DNA of 64,000 bases. Origin: JACCTU01 sp963737405 (GTDB taxonomy: Bacteria; Actinomycetota; Thermoleophilia; Gaiellales; Gaiellaceae). The translations under genes were made by a program, and so were the position numbers. The notes under the pieces were generated by a model, which saw only the letters and a list, made by a program, of their open reading frames with translations, made no database searches and was not told where the DNA came from. Position 1 is the first letter of the stretch. Each line of letters opens with the position of its first letter. The stretch is taken from the NCBI GenBank assembly GCA_963737405.1, contig CAVTSL010000005.1, positions 248,001-312,000 of the forward strand. The letters are read 5' to 3'. Positions 35,889-45,253 of this stretch are shown piece by piece.

Positions 35889-37181
35889 GTGGCGTTGCAG
35901 GAAGTGCGGGGCAGCGACCGCGTCGTCGCGGCGCGGCAGCAGTACGTCGCGCGAGGCATCTCGACCCCGCAGCTGGTGGTCGACCGCGCCGAGGGTGCGC
36001 GGGTCTGGGACGTGGACGGGCGGGAGTACGTCGACTTCGCCGGTGGGCTCGGCTGCCAGAACACGGGACACGGCCTGCCCGCGGCCGTCGCGGCGATCCA
36101 CGAGCAGGTCGACCGCTACCTGCACCAGTGCTTCATGGTCGGGATGTACGAGCCGTACATCGAGGTCTGCCGCCGCCTCGCAGAGCTCTCGCCCTGCACG
36201 GGCGACGAGCAGCGCTCGCTGCTCCTGAACTCGGGCGCGGAAGCGGTCGAGAACGCCGTCAAGATCGCGCGCGCGGCGACCGGCCGGCCCGCAGTGATCG
36301 TCTTCGACGGCTCGTTCCACGGCAGGACGCTCCTGACGATGACGATGACCTCGAAGGTCACGTACCGGCGCGGGTTCGGCCCGTTCGCGCCCGAGGTCTA
36401 CCGCGCACCCGCGCCGTATCCCTACCGCGGCGTCGACACCGCCCAGGCGATCGCCGGGCTGGAGGAGCTCTTCCTGCGCGAGGTCGACCCCGAGAGCGTG
36501 GCCTGCGTCGTGCTCGAGCCGGTGCAGGGCGAGGGCGGCTTCATCGTGATGCCGGACGACTTCCCGCGTGCGCTCCGGGAGGTCTGCGACCGGCACGGGA
36601 TCCTCTACGTCGACGACGAGGTCCAGTCGGGCGTCGGCCGAACCGGCCCCGTCTGGGCGATCGAGCACTACGGCGTGCAGCCCGACCTGCTCGTCTCGGG
36701 CAAGTCACTCGGCGGCGGGCTGCCACTTGCCGGCGTCACGGGGCGCGCCGACGTGATGGACGCGCCCGCGCCCGGCGGTCTCGGCGGCACGTTCGGCGGG
36801 AACCCGGCCGCGTGCGCCGCCGCGTGCGTCGTGCTCGACGAGGTCGCGACGCCGGAGTTCCGCGCGAGCTCCGAGCGGCTCGGCGCGCTCCTCCGCGACC
36901 GGCTCGACGCGCTCGCCGAGCGCGTGCCGCAGGTCGGAGAGGTGCGCGGTCTCGGCCCGATGCTCGCGCTCGAGCTCGTGCACGATCGCGAGTCGAAACG
37001 GCCCGCCCCCGAGCTCGCGAAGGCCACGACGACCGGTGCGCTCGAGCGCGGCCTGATCCTCCTGAGCTGCGGGCTGCACGGAAACGTCGTCCGGATCCTC
37101 GTCCCGCTCGTAGCATCCGACGACGAGCTGAACCGTGGCCTCGAGATCCTGGAGGAGGCGCTTGTCGGCGCTGCCGGCTGA
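35889..37181 (+). CDS. gabT: Class III aminotransferase, GABA transaminase-like
   Basis: GabT-type enzymes move the amino group of 4-aminobutyrate to 2-oxoglutarate. The 430-residue protein has VDFAGGLGCQNTGHGLPAAV at the N-side, NSGAEAVENAVKIAR, the family segment VLEPVQGEGGFIVMPDDFPR, the PLP Asp in YVDDEVQSGVGRTG, and the Schiff-base Lys in LLVSGKSLGGGLPLAGV. The context (polyamine transporter directly downstream) fits removal of the GABA made from putrescine. GTG at 35889 is inferred. It overlaps the ATPase gene by about 20 bp. Confidence 0.9.
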   Translation: MALQEVRGSDRVVAARQQYVARGISTPQLVVDRAEGARVWDVDGREYVDFAGGLGCQNTGHGLPAAVAAIHEQVDRYLHQCFMVGMYEPYIEVCRRLAELSPCTGDEQRSLLLNSGAEAVENAVKIARAATGRPAVIVFDGSFHGRTLLTMTMTSKVTYRRGFGPFAPEVYRAPAPYPYRGVDTAQAIAGLEELFLREVDPESVACVVLEPVQGEGGFIVMPDDFPRALREVCDRHGILYVDDEVQSGVGRTGPVWAIEHYGVQPDLLVSGKSLGGGLPLAGVTGRADVMDAPAPGGLGGTFGGNPAACAAACVVLDEVATPEFRASSERLGALLRDRLDALAERVPQVGEVRGLGPMLALELVHDRESKRPAPELAKATTTGALERGLILLSCGLHGNVVRILVPLVASDDELNRGLEILEEALVGAAG

Positions 37182-38238
37182 GCGCCCGAGCGAGACGGCG
37201 AACCGCGCGGAGCCCGCGGCCGAGCCCGACGTCCGGCTGCGCGGGCTCCGCAAGCTGTACGGCGACGTCGCCGCGGTCGACGGCGTCGACCTCGACGTCG
37301 CGCGCGGCGAGTTCTTCACGATGCTCGGGCCGTCGGGCTCGGGCAAGACGACGACGCTCCGCCTGATCGCCGGCTTCGAGCGACCAGACGAGGGGACGAT
37401 CAGCCTCCGCGGCCGCGATGTGAGCGGAGATCCTCCCTACGCCCGCGACGTCAACACCGTCTTCCAGGACTACGCGCTCTTCCCGCACATGACGGTCGAC
37501 GAGAACGTCGCGTACGGGCTGAAGATCAGACGCGTCCCGCGCGCCGAGCGGCGCACCCGCGTTGCCGATGCGCTCGAGACGGTCCGGCTCACGGGCTACG
37601 GCGAGCGACGTCCGTCGCAGCTCTCGGGCGGCCAGCGCCAGCGTGTCGCGCTCGCGCGCGCGCTCGTCAACCACCCGCAGGTGCTCCTGCTCGACGAGCC
37701 CCTCGGCGCGCTCGACCTGAAGCTGCGCCAGGAGATGCAGATCGAGCTGAAGCGCATCCAGCGCGAGGTGGGCATCACCTTCATCTACGTCACGCACGAC
37801 CAGGACGAGGCACTGACGATGAGCGACCGCCTCGCCGTCTTCAACCAGGGCAAGATCGAGCAGGTCGGCCCGCCGGCAGAGGTCTACGAGCATCCGCGCA
37901 CCGAGTTCGTGGCCGGGTTCGTCGGCGTCTCGAACCTGCTCGCGAGGGACGGAGCAATGATCAGCGTCCGGCCGGAGAAGATCCGGATCCTCGGCGCAGC
38001 AGAGCCGGAGGAGGCCGGCACGCAGGTCGAGAGGGGAACGATCCGAGAGGTCGTCTATGCCGGGATGGCGACCCGCTACATCGTGGAGCTGGACGCCGGC
38101 GGCGAGCTGACCGTCGTCGTCCAGAACCTCGAGACGACCTCGGCACAGGCGCTCGAGGCGCGCGGCCGCAGTGTGCGGTTGCAGTGGCGCCCCGAGCACA
38201 CACTCACACTCGAGACGGGGGAGAAGGAGCTTCGATGA
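37162..38238 (+). CDS. potA: Polyamine ABC transporter ATPase (first system)
   Basis: This is the ATPase of a PotABCD-type importer (358 aa). Walker A GPSGSGKTTTLRLIAGFE, Q-loop TVFQDYALFPHM, signature LSGGQRQRVALARALV, Walker B VLLLDEPLGALD and His in YVTHDQDEAL are present, followed by a TOBE domain. Its mate in system two is similar but not identical. TTG at 37162 is preferred because GGAGGAGG lies 4-6 bases upstream within the gabT end. The stop overlaps the ATG of the binding protein. Confidence 0.93.
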   Translation: MSALPAERPSETANRAEPAAEPDVRLRGLRKLYGDVAAVDGVDLDVARGEFFTMLGPSGSGKTTTLRLIAGFERPDEGTISLRGRDVSGDPPYARDVNTVFQDYALFPHMTVDENVAYGLKIRRVPRAERRTRVADALETVRLTGYGERRPSQLSGGQRQRVALARALVNHPQVLLLDEPLGALDLKLRQEMQIELKRIQREVGITFIYVTHDQDEALTMSDRLAVFNQGKIEQVGPPAEVYEHPRTEFVAGFVGVSNLLARDGAMISVRPEKIRILGAAEPEEAGTQVERGTIREVVYAGMATRYIVELDAGGELTVVVQNLETTSAQALEARGRSVRLQWRPEHTLTLETGEKELR

Positions 38239-39446
38239 CACGCAGGCGAAGGACGTTTCTCTGGGCATGCGTCGTCGTCGTCGTGGGGACGCTGGCGGTC
38301 CTCGCAGGGTGCGGCGGCGACGACGACAACGAGAGCGCGGGAGGCGCGACGACGACGGAGGCGGCAGGCGGGCCGATGCAGCAGTCCGTCGGCGAGGGCG
38401 AAGGCCGCGTCGACCTGATCGCGTGGGCCGGCTACGTGGAGGACGGCTCGACGGATCCGAAGGTCGACTGGGTGACGGACTTCGAGAAGGAGACCGGCTG
38501 CCAGGTGAACGTGAAGATCGGCAACACGTCGGACGAGATGGTGACGCTGATGCGCACCGGGAACTACGACGGCGTGTCGGCGTCCGGCGACGCGACGCTG
38601 CGACTGATCGCGGCCGGTGACGTGGCGCCGGTCAACACCAAACTGATCCCGAACTACGCGGACGTGTTCGACGGGCTCAAGAACCAGAAGCACAACTCCG
38701 TCAACGGCCAGATGTACGGCGTCCCGCACGGCCGCGGCGCGAACCTGCTGATGTGGCGGAGCGACAAGGTCACTCCTGCTCCCGACTCGTGGGGCGTCGT
38801 GTTCGACGAGAACTCGCCGTACAAGGGCAAGGTCACGGCGTACGACTCGCCGATCTACATCGCCGATGCGGCGCTGTACCTGATGAAGACGCAGCCGGAC
38901 CTCGGGATCAAGAACCCGTACGCGCTCGACGACAAGCAGTTCCAGGCGGCGGTCGACCTGCTCAAGAAGCAGCGGGGCATCGTCGGCGAGTACTGGTCCG
39001 ACTACACGAAGGAGCAGGCGGCGTTCAAGTCGGGCGACACGGTGCTCGGCACGACGTGGCAGGTGATCGCGAACCTGCTGGCCGCGGACAAGGTCAAGGT
39101 GCAGACGCTGCTTCCGAAGGAGGGCTCGACCGGGTGGTCCGACACCTGGATGATCTCGTCGAAGGCGAAGCACCCGAACTGCATGTACAAGTGGATGAAC
39201 CACATCATCTCGGCGAAGGCGAACGCCGAGGTGGCTGAGTGGTTCGGTGAGGCGCCGTCGAACAAGAAGTCGTGCGCGCTCACGGCCGCGAAGGACCACT
39301 GCTCGCTGTACCACGCGAGCGACGAGGCGTACTTCAAGAAGGTCTGGTACTGGACGACCCCGACGAAGGCGTGCCTCGACGGTCGCGGGTCCATCTGCAA
39401 GGACTACTCCGAGTGGGTGCAGGCCTGGACCGAAGTGAAGGGGTAA
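38235..39446 (+). CDS. potD: Polyamine-binding lipoprotein (PotD-like, first system)
   Basis: An N-terminal signal peptide ends in the lipobox VLAGC (about residue 28-32), so the protein is lipid-anchored outside the membrane. The body is of the PotD/PotF family: VDLIAWAGYVEDGS, GDATLRLIAAGDVAPVNTKL then IPNYADVFDGLKNQ, and MYGVPHGRGANLLMWRSDKV. It captures putrescine/spermidine-like amines for PotABC. There are 403 residues. An unusual number of Cys pairs (NCMYKW, KKSCALT, DHCSLY, KACLDGRGSIC) lies near the C-terminus and could form disulfides. Confidence 0.9.
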   Translation: MTRRRRTFLWACVVVVVGTLAVLAGCGGDDDNESAGGATTTEAAGGPMQQSVGEGEGRVDLIAWAGYVEDGSTDPKVDWVTDFEKETGCQVNVKIGNTSDEMVTLMRTGNYDGVSASGDATLRLIAAGDVAPVNTKLIPNYADVFDGLKNQKHNSVNGQMYGVPHGRGANLLMWRSDKVTPAPDSWGVVFDENSPYKGKVTAYDSPIYIADAALYLMKTQPDLGIKNPYALDDKQFQAAVDLLKKQRGIVGEYWSDYTKEQAAFKSGDTVLGTTWQVIANLLAADKVKVQTLLPKEGSTGWSDTWMISSKAKHPNCMYKWMNHIISAKANAEVAEWFGEAPSNKKSCALTAAKDHCSLYHASDEAYFKKVWYWTTPTKACLDGRGSICKDYSEWVQAWTEVKG

Positions 39447-40352
39447 TTGGAGGCGACCGCTTCCGTTGAGAGGGCGCCCCGGCAGTCGCTGGGGCGCCGT
39501 CTCTCCACCTTCTTCTTCCGCCGGCCGCGCCTTCGCGTCTCGGCGCTCCTGGCCGCACCGCTCGGCTGGCTGCTGATCGCGTACCTCGGCTCGCTGATCG
39601 TGCTGTTCGTCGCGGCGTTCTGGCGGCTCGACCCGTTCACCGCCGAGGTGATCCACGACTACTCGTTCGGGAACTTCCGGACGCTCTGGGAGACCGACGT
39701 CTACCGGACGATCGCGCTCCGCACGATCGGCATCGCGGCGGCGGTGACGGTGATCGACGCCGTGCTCGCGTTCCCGATCGCCTTCTACATGGCGAAGGTG
39801 GCCTCGCCGCGGGCTCGCTCGCTGCTCGTCGTCGCGATCCTCATGCCGCTGTGGGCGAGCTACCTGGTGAAGGTCTACGCCTGGCGGATCATCCTCCAGG
39901 GCGACGGGCCCCTGAACTGGGCGCTCGACCCGTTCGGCCTCAGCGGCCCGGGCTACGGCAACGTCGCCGGCGTGATCGTGTTCTCGTACCTCTGGCTGCC
40001 GTACATGATCCTCCCGCTCTACGCCGGGCTCGAGCGGATCCCCGACTCGCTGCTCGAGGCGTCCGCCGACCTCGGCGGGAAGGCCGGGCGGACGTTCCGC
40101 CGCGTGATCCTGCCGCTCGCGTTCCCCGCGCTCGTCGCGGGCTCGATCTTCACGTTCTCGCTGACGCTCGGCGACTACATCACGCCGCAGATCGTGATGG
40201 CCGGGCACCAGTTCATCGGGAACGTCGTCTACACGAACGTCGGCATCGCGAACAACCTGCCGCTCGCCGCGGCGTTCGCGACGGTGCCGGTCGCGGTCAT
40301 GGTCGTCTACCTGCTCCTCGCGCGGCGCGCGGGCGCGTTCTCGAGCCTGTGA
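39447..40352 (+). CDS. potB: Polyamine ABC transporter permease PotB (first system)
   Basis: This inner-membrane subunit has about six helices (first ALLAAPLGWLLIAYLGSLIV) and the EAA-type coupling loop LLEASADLGGKAGRTFRRVI then LPLAFPAL that touches the ATPase. It is 301 residues. TTG at 39447 directly follows the binding-protein stop, with AAGGGG 3-4 bases upstream. The potC gene overlaps its stop. Confidence 0.91.
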   Translation: MEATASVERAPRQSLGRRLSTFFFRRPRLRVSALLAAPLGWLLIAYLGSLIVLFVAAFWRLDPFTAEVIHDYSFGNFRTLWETDVYRTIALRTIGIAAAVTVIDAVLAFPIAFYMAKVASPRARSLLVVAILMPLWASYLVKVYAWRIILQGDGPLNWALDPFGLSGPGYGNVAGVIVFSYLWLPYMILPLYAGLERIPDSLLEASADLGGKAGRTFRRVILPLAFPALVAGSIFTFSLTLGDYITPQIVMAGHQFIGNVVYTNVGIANNLPLAAAFATVPVAVMVVYLLLARRAGAFSSL

Positions 40353-41179
40353 CGCTCGGGCCGGTCGCGAAGTGGCTGCTGCGCGGCGGCACCGCGCTGA
40401 CCCTCGTCTTCGTCTACGTGCCCCTCCTGATCATCGCGCTCTACGCGTTCAACGAGAGCCGCATCCAGGCGTGGCCGATCGAAGGCTTCACGCTGCAGTG
40501 GTTCGAGCGCGCGCTGCACAACCAGGGAGCGCGGGATGCGCTCTGGGTGTCGATCAAGGCGGCGCTCGGGGCGACGCTGCTCGCGCTCGTGCTCGGCACG
40601 CTCGCCTCGCTCGCGGTCTCGCGCTACCGCTTCTTCGGCCGCGAGACGATCTCGTTCTTCATCATCCTCCCGATCGCGCTGCCGGGGATCGTGACCGGGA
40701 TGGCGCTCAACGCGACCTTCAACACGGTGGGCCTCTCGCTCGGGCTGCTGACGATCGTGATCGGCCACGCGACGTTCTGCATCGTCTTGATCTACAACAA
40801 CGCGGTCGCCCGGCTGCGGCGGGTGTCCGAGCACCTCGAGGAGGCCTCCGCCGACCTCGGGGCGGACTCGTGGCAGACGTTCCGCTACATCACGTTCCCG
40901 CAGCTCCGCTCGGCGCTCCTCGCCGGCGCGCTCCTGGCGTTCGCGCTCTCGTTCGACGAGGTGATCGTGACGACCTTCACCGCGGGGCCCGACTTCACGC
41001 TGCCGATCTGGATCCTCAACAACCTGTCGCGGCCGAACCAGCTGCCGGTCGTGAACGTCGTCGCGGTGTTCCTGATCCTGCTCTCGACGATCCCGGTCTA
41101 CCTGGCGACGAGGCTCTCGCGGGACACCGGCGCGGTCGCGCCGACCGCGGGCGGCGCGCAGGCCGCCGGCGCCCGCTAA
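40349..41179 (+). CDS. potC: Polyamine ABC transporter permease PotC (first system)
   Basis: The second permease subunit (276 aa) starts with the helix GGTALTLVFVYVPLLIIALY followed by AFNES, typical of PotC. Its coupling loop is LEEASADLGADSWQTFRYIT then FPQLR. GTG overlaps the potB stop (GTGA). It closes the gabT-potABDC-type operon; the chitinase follows after a 103-bp gap. Confidence 0.91.
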   Translation: MTLGPVAKWLLRGGTALTLVFVYVPLLIIALYAFNESRIQAWPIEGFTLQWFERALHNQGARDALWVSIKAALGATLLALVLGTLASLAVSRYRFFGRETISFFIILPIALPGIVTGMALNATFNTVGLSLGLLTIVIGHATFCIVLIYNNAVARLRRVSEHLEEASADLGADSWQTFRYITFPQLRSALLAGALLAFALSFDEVIVTTFTAGPDFTLPIWILNNLSRPNQLPVVNVVAVFLILLSTIPVYLATRLSRDTGAVAPTAGGAQAAGAR

Positions 41180-41282
41180 GTGGCCTTGTCCACTCCCGAT
41201 TGGACTTGACCAGCCGCCGCTGATGTGGTGAGGTGTCCGCAGCTGCGGCGCCAAAGGTCTTGACCACTCGAGAGGGGGAGCC
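41180..41282 (+). promoter_or_regulatory. Chitinase upstream region with three CTTG(A/T)CCA repeats
   Basis: Three near-identical copies of CTTGWCCAC/G occur in about 90 bp: CTTGTCCACTCCCG, CTTGACCAGCCG and CTTGACCACTCGAG. The first two also form an imperfect inverted repeat (TGGCCTTGTCCA with TGGACTTGACCA). They look like binding sites for a regulator of the GH18 gene. TTGACC could act as a -35 box but no good -10 follows at normal spacing. Confidence 0.4.
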
Positions 41283-42599
41283 GTGAAGCGAATCATCGCC
41301 CTCGCCGGACTCGTCGTCCTGGTCGCAGGGCTCTCGACAGGTGCCGGGGCCCGGTCGCGCGCACCGGCGGGACAGGAGGTCGTCGGCTACTTCACGTCGT
41401 GGGGGATCTACGGCCGCGGCTACCGCGTGAAAGACGTGGCGACGAGCGGCTCGGCGTCGAAGCTGTCGCTCATCAACTACGCCTTCGCGAACGTCGCGCC
41501 GAACGGCTCCGGTGACGTCGTCTGCCAGCTCGGGGACGAGTGGGCCGACTACCAGGTGCCGTGGACGGCCGAGCAGTCCGTCACGGGCTCCGAGGTGACG
41601 TGGCCGCGGCCGATCCTCGGCAACTTCCAGCAGCTCCAGGCGCTGAAAGCGCAGTACCCGAACGTCCGGGTGCTGATCTCGCTCGGCGGTTGGACGTGGT
41701 CGCGGTACTTCTCCGACGCCGCGCTGACCGCGGCCTCGCGCGAGAAGCTCGTCAGCTCGTGCGTCGACCTCTTCATCAAGGGGAACCTCCCCGACCCGGG
41801 CTGGGGCGGCATGGGCGGCCCCGGCGCGGCGGCGGGGGTCTTCGACGGCATCGACCTCGACTGGGAGTGGCCCGGCTCGGACGGGAACGTCGGCAACGTC
41901 GTCAGGCCGGAGGACAAGCAGAACTTCACCGCACTCGTCCAGGAGTTCCGGAGGCAGCTCGACGCCTACGGTCGGACGACCGGGCGCAGCTACCTGCTGA
42001 CCGCGTTCCTGCCCGCGGCGCCGGCGAAGATCGACGCCGGATTCCAGGTGTCGAGCGTGTTCGGCTCGCTCGACCTGGCGACGGTCCAGGGCTACGACCT
42101 CCACGGCGCGTGGGAGCCGACCACGAACCACCAGGCGAACGTCTACAGCTCGAAGCAGGACCCGACGACCCCGCCCTTCTCGATCGACGACACGGTGAGC
42201 GCGTACCTCGCCCGCGGGGCGCCCGCGCGCAAGCTCGTCGTCGGCGTGCCGTTCTACTCGCGCGGCTGGACGGGCGTCGCGAACGCAGGCAAGGGCCTGT
42301 ACCAGCCGGCGACGGGGCCGGCTCCGGGCACGTGGGAGCCCGGCGTCGAGGACTACAAGGTCGCGAAGACGAAGCTCGCCAGCGGCTTCGTCCGCTACTG
42401 GGACGGGCATGCCCGGACCGCGTGGCTCTTCGACGGAACGACCTTCTGGACCTTCGACGACCCGCAGGCGATGAAGGAGAAGGCGAAGTACGTCCGCAAG
42501 AACGGGCTCGGCGGCCTGATGTTCTGGGAGCTGAGCGGCGACACGCCGGACGGCGAGCTGATCGGCTCGATCGCCGACGGCCTGGCCCGCGGCGGCTAG
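41283..42599 (+). CDS. Secreted GH18 chitinase
   Basis: The 438-residue protein has a signal peptide (KRIIALAGLVVLVAGLSTGAG) and a GH18 barrel: VVGYFTSWGIYGRGYRVKDV, VRVLISLGGWTWSRYF, the catalytic DGIDLDWEWPGSDG (proton donor Glu) and, near the end, GLGGLMFWELSGDTPDGELI. Chitin is hydrolysed by substrate-assisted catalysis. No chitin-binding domain is present. GTG at 41283 follows GAGAGGGGGAG. It lies between two polyamine transport operons; a link could be supply of carbon and nitrogen from decaying biomass. Confidence 0.92.
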   Translation: MKRIIALAGLVVLVAGLSTGAGARSRAPAGQEVVGYFTSWGIYGRGYRVKDVATSGSASKLSLINYAFANVAPNGSGDVVCQLGDEWADYQVPWTAEQSVTGSEVTWPRPILGNFQQLQALKAQYPNVRVLISLGGWTWSRYFSDAALTAASREKLVSSCVDLFIKGNLPDPGWGGMGGPGAAAGVFDGIDLDWEWPGSDGNVGNVVRPEDKQNFTALVQEFRRQLDAYGRTTGRSYLLTAFLPAAPAKIDAGFQVSSVFGSLDLATVQGYDLHGAWEPTTNHQANVYSSKQDPTTPPFSIDDTVSAYLARGAPARKLVVGVPFYSRGWTGVANAGKGLYQPATGPAPGTWEPGVEDYKVAKTKLASGFVRYWDGHARTAWLFDGTTFWTFDDPQAMKEKAKYVRKNGLGGLMFWELSGDTPDGELIGSIADGLARGG

Positions 42600-42624
42600 A
42601 GCCCTTTTTCGACACCACGTACAT

Positions 42625-42653
42625 GCTCGGGGGGCGCTCTGTGCCCTCCGAGC
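42625..42653 (+). terminator. 13-bp hairpin after the chitinase gene
   Basis: GCTCGGGGGGCGC (42625-42637) pairs with GTGCCCTCCGAGC (42641-42653) around TCT; two of the 13 pairs are G-U in RNA. Only a weak T-run (CCTTGTTG) follows. Its place 26 bp after the stop suits a transcription terminator. Confidence 0.6.
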
Positions 42654-42725
42654 CCCTTGTTGCGTCCCGAACGGCGACGGTAGGCTCGACGCGGCGTATG
42701 AACCCGGCCGGAGGTGCGTGAGCTC

Positions 42726-44165
42726 ATGAGCGTGACCGTCCAGCAGCACAAGAACTTCATCGGGGGTGAGTGGGTCGACTCCGACGGCGGCACGATGGAG
42801 GTGCTGAACCCTGCGACGGGCGAGGTGATCGCCGAGGTGCAGCGCTCGACCGAGGCCGACGTCGACCGCGCGGTCGAGGCGGCGAAGGCGGCGCTCCCGG
42901 AGTGGCTCGAGAAGACGCCGAAGGACCGGATGGAGCTCCTCCTGAAGCTCGCCGACGTGATCGACGAGAACGCCGAGGAGCTGACGAAGATCGAGTCGCT
43001 GAACGTCGGCAAGCCGATGTCGATCGCCGCCGACGAGATGCCGTTCTCCGCCGACAACCTCCGCTTCTTCGCCGGCGCCGCCCGTGCGCTCGAGGGCAAG
43101 GCCGCCGCCGAGTACGTCGAGGGCTACACCTCGATCACGCGGCGCGAGCCGCTCGGCATCGTCGCCGGCATCACACCCTGGAACTACCCGCTGATGATGG
43201 TCGTCTGGAAGCTCGGCCCGGCGCTCGCCGCCGGCAACGTCCAGATCCTCAAGCCGGCCGAGCAGACCCCGCTGTCGCTGCTGCGGTTCGCCGAGCTCGC
43301 GCAGGAGATCCTTCCGCCCGGCGTCGTGCAGGTCGTCACGGGCGACGGCCTCCCCGTCGGCGACCGGCTGGTGCGCCATCCCGACATCCGCCTCGTCTCG
43401 CTCACGGGCGACGTGGAGACCGGGAAGCTGATCGCCCGAAACGCGAGCGAGACGCTCAAGCGCGTGCACCTCGAGCTCGGCGGCAAAGCGCCGATGGTCG
43501 TGCTCGACGACGCCGACCCCGAGCAGGTCGCCGAGGCGATCAAGATCGGCGGCTACTGGAACTCCGGGCAGGACTGCACCGCCTCGTCGCGCATCCTCGT
43601 CAGCGAGCGGATCTACGACGACGTGCTCGACAAGACGACGAGCGTGATCGAGGCGATGAAGGTCGGCGACCCGGCCGACGGCGACGACGTCGAGATGGGC
43701 CCGCTCATCTCGAAGGAGCAGCAGGAGCGTGTGCTCGGCTTCCTCGAGCGGCTCGACGGCAAGGCGAAGGTCGTCACCGGCGGCGAGGCGATCGGCGACC
43801 GCGGCTTCTTCGTCAAGCCGACGATCGTCGCCGACGTGACGCAGGACTCCGAGATCGTCCAGCGAGAGGTGTTCGGGCCGGTCGTCTCGGTTCAGCGCTT
43901 CTCGAGCGACGACGACGCGATCGCGATGGCGAACGACGTCCGCTACGGGCTCGCGGCCTCGGTCTTCTCGCGCGACGTCGGCCGCGCGCTCAGCGCTGCC
44001 CGCAAGCTCGAGTTCGGCACCGTCTGGATCAACGAGCACCTGTTCCCGCTCGCCTCGGAGATGCCGCACGGCGGCTTCAAGGAATCCGGCTACGGCAAGG
44101 ACATGTCGCTGTACTCGATGGAGGAGTACACGCGGGTCAAGCACGTCGCGATCAAGCTTTCGTGA
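42726..44165 (+). CDS. Aldehyde dehydrogenase (gamma-aminobutyraldehyde dehydrogenase-like)
   Basis: It oxidises aldehydes with NAD+. Motifs are ITPWNYPLMMVVWKLGPALA then AGNVQILKPAEQTP (cofactor site), LELGGKAP (catalytic Glu) and YWNSGQDCTASSR (catalytic Cys). Among ALDHs, the sequence around VTVQQHKNFIGGEWVDS and the polyamine context fit aminobutyraldehyde dehydrogenases such as PatD/YdcW. Length is 479 residues. ATG at 42726 follows GGAGGTG at about 10 bases. Its stop overlaps the start of the second potA. Confidence 0.9.
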   Translation: MSVTVQQHKNFIGGEWVDSDGGTMEVLNPATGEVIAEVQRSTEADVDRAVEAAKAALPEWLEKTPKDRMELLLKLADVIDENAEELTKIESLNVGKPMSIAADEMPFSADNLRFFAGAARALEGKAAAEYVEGYTSITRREPLGIVAGITPWNYPLMMVVWKLGPALAAGNVQILKPAEQTPLSLLRFAELAQEILPPGVVQVVTGDGLPVGDRLVRHPDIRLVSLTGDVETGKLIARNASETLKRVHLELGGKAPMVVLDDADPEQVAEAIKIGGYWNSGQDCTASSRILVSERIYDDVLDKTTSVIEAMKVGDPADGDDVEMGPLISKEQQERVLGFLERLDGKAKVVTGGEAIGDRGFFVKPTIVADVTQDSEIVQREVFGPVVSVQRFSSDDDAIAMANDVRYGLAASVFSRDVGRALSAARKLEFGTVWINEHLFPLASEMPHGGFKESGYGKDMSLYSMEEYTRVKHVAIKLS

Positions 44166-45253
44166 CGGCGACCGCCGAGACCGACCGGTTGACGGACGTC
44201 CGCCCGACCCCTGCGGACGTCCGTCTTCTCTCCGTCGTCAAGCGCTTCGACGACGTCGTCGCGGTCGACGACCTCTCGCTCGAGATCCCGTCCGGCTCGT
44301 TCTTCGCGCTGCTCGGGCCGTCGGGCTGCGGGAAGACGACGACGCTGCGGATGATCGGCGGCTTCGAGGAGCCCGACGGCGGCGCGATCGAGGTCGGCGG
44401 GCAGCCGGTCACGGGCGTCCCGCCGTACAAGCGCGACGTCAACACCGTCTTCCAGAGCTACGCGCTCTTCCCCCACCTGTCCGTGTACGAGAACGTCGCG
44501 TTCGGGCCGCGCCGCAAGAAGCTGGCGAAGGCCGACCTCGACACGCGCGTCCGCGACATCCTGCGCGTCGTCGGCCTCGAGGGGATGGAGCAGCGCAAGC
44601 CGCGCCAGCTCTCCGGTGGACAGCAGCAGCGCGTCGCGCTCGCCCGCGCGCTCGTGAACAGCCCGAAGGTCCTGCTGCTCGACGAGCCGCTCGGCGCCCT
44701 CGACCTCAAGCTCCGGAAGCAGATGCAGCTCGAGCTGAAGCGGATCCAGCACGAGCTCGGACTGACGTTCGTCCACGTCACGCACGACCAGGAAGAGGCG
44801 ATGACGATGGCCGACGCGATCGCGGTCATGAACCGCGGGAAGATCGAGCAGCTCGGCACGCCGAGCGAGCTCTACGAGCGGCCGCGCACCGCGTTCGTCG
44901 CCGGCTTCCTCGGCGTCTCGAACCTGCTCGACGGCACCGTGACGACCGACGGTGCCGTTCGCGTGGACGGTGCCGGCGAGATCCGCGTCGGGTCGCGGCT
45001 GCCGACTGCCGGCACCCGGGTGCAGATCGGCGTGCGCCCCGAGCAGCTGCGGCTCGACGGCTCGGGCGCCAACTCGATCGCCGGGACGATCGAGGAGCGC
45101 GCCTACACCGGGGTCGCAACGCAATACGTCGTGAACACGACCGCTGGCAAGCTCACGGTCTTCGTCCAGTCGTCCGGAGCTGCGGCCGAGGGCGATCCGG
45201 TCACCCTCAGCTGGGAGCCGGACAACACATTCGTCGTCGAGGAGGCGTCATGA
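44162..45253 (+). CDS. potA: Polyamine ABC transporter ATPase (second system)
   Basis: The 363-residue ATPase has Walker A LLGPSGCGKTTTLRMIGGFE, Q-loop VFQSYALFPHL, signature LSGGQQQRVALARALV, Walker B VLLLDEPLGALDLK and His in HVTHDQEEAM, then a TOBE domain. It resembles the first potA strongly but the TOBE region differs, so the two systems are probably older paralogues and not a recent duplication. GTG overlaps the aldehyde dehydrogenase stop; its stop overlaps the next ATG. Confidence 0.93.
   Translation: MTATAETDRLTDVRPTPADVRLLSVVKRFDDVVAVDDLSLEIPSGSFFALLGPSGCGKTTTLRMIGGFEEPDGGAIEVGGQPVTGVPPYKRDVNTVFQSYALFPHLSVYENVAFGPRRKKLAKADLDTRVRDILRVVGLEGMEQRKPRQLSGGQQQRVALARALVNSPKVLLLDEPLGALDLKLRKQMQLELKRIQHELGLTFVHVTHDQEEAMTMADAIAVMNRGKIEQLGTPSELYERPRTAFVAGFLGVSNLLDGTVTTDGAVRVDGAGEIRVGSRLPTAGTRVQIGVRPEQLRLDGSGANSIAGTIEERAYTGVATQYVVNTTAGKLTVFVQSSGAAAEGDPVTLSWEPDNTFVVEEAS

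Noticed and set aside
37135..45253. Recent tandem duplication of the Pot operon
   Set aside because: The two ATPases and permeases share family motifs but differ throughout, including TOBE regions and signal sequences, so they are old paralogues.
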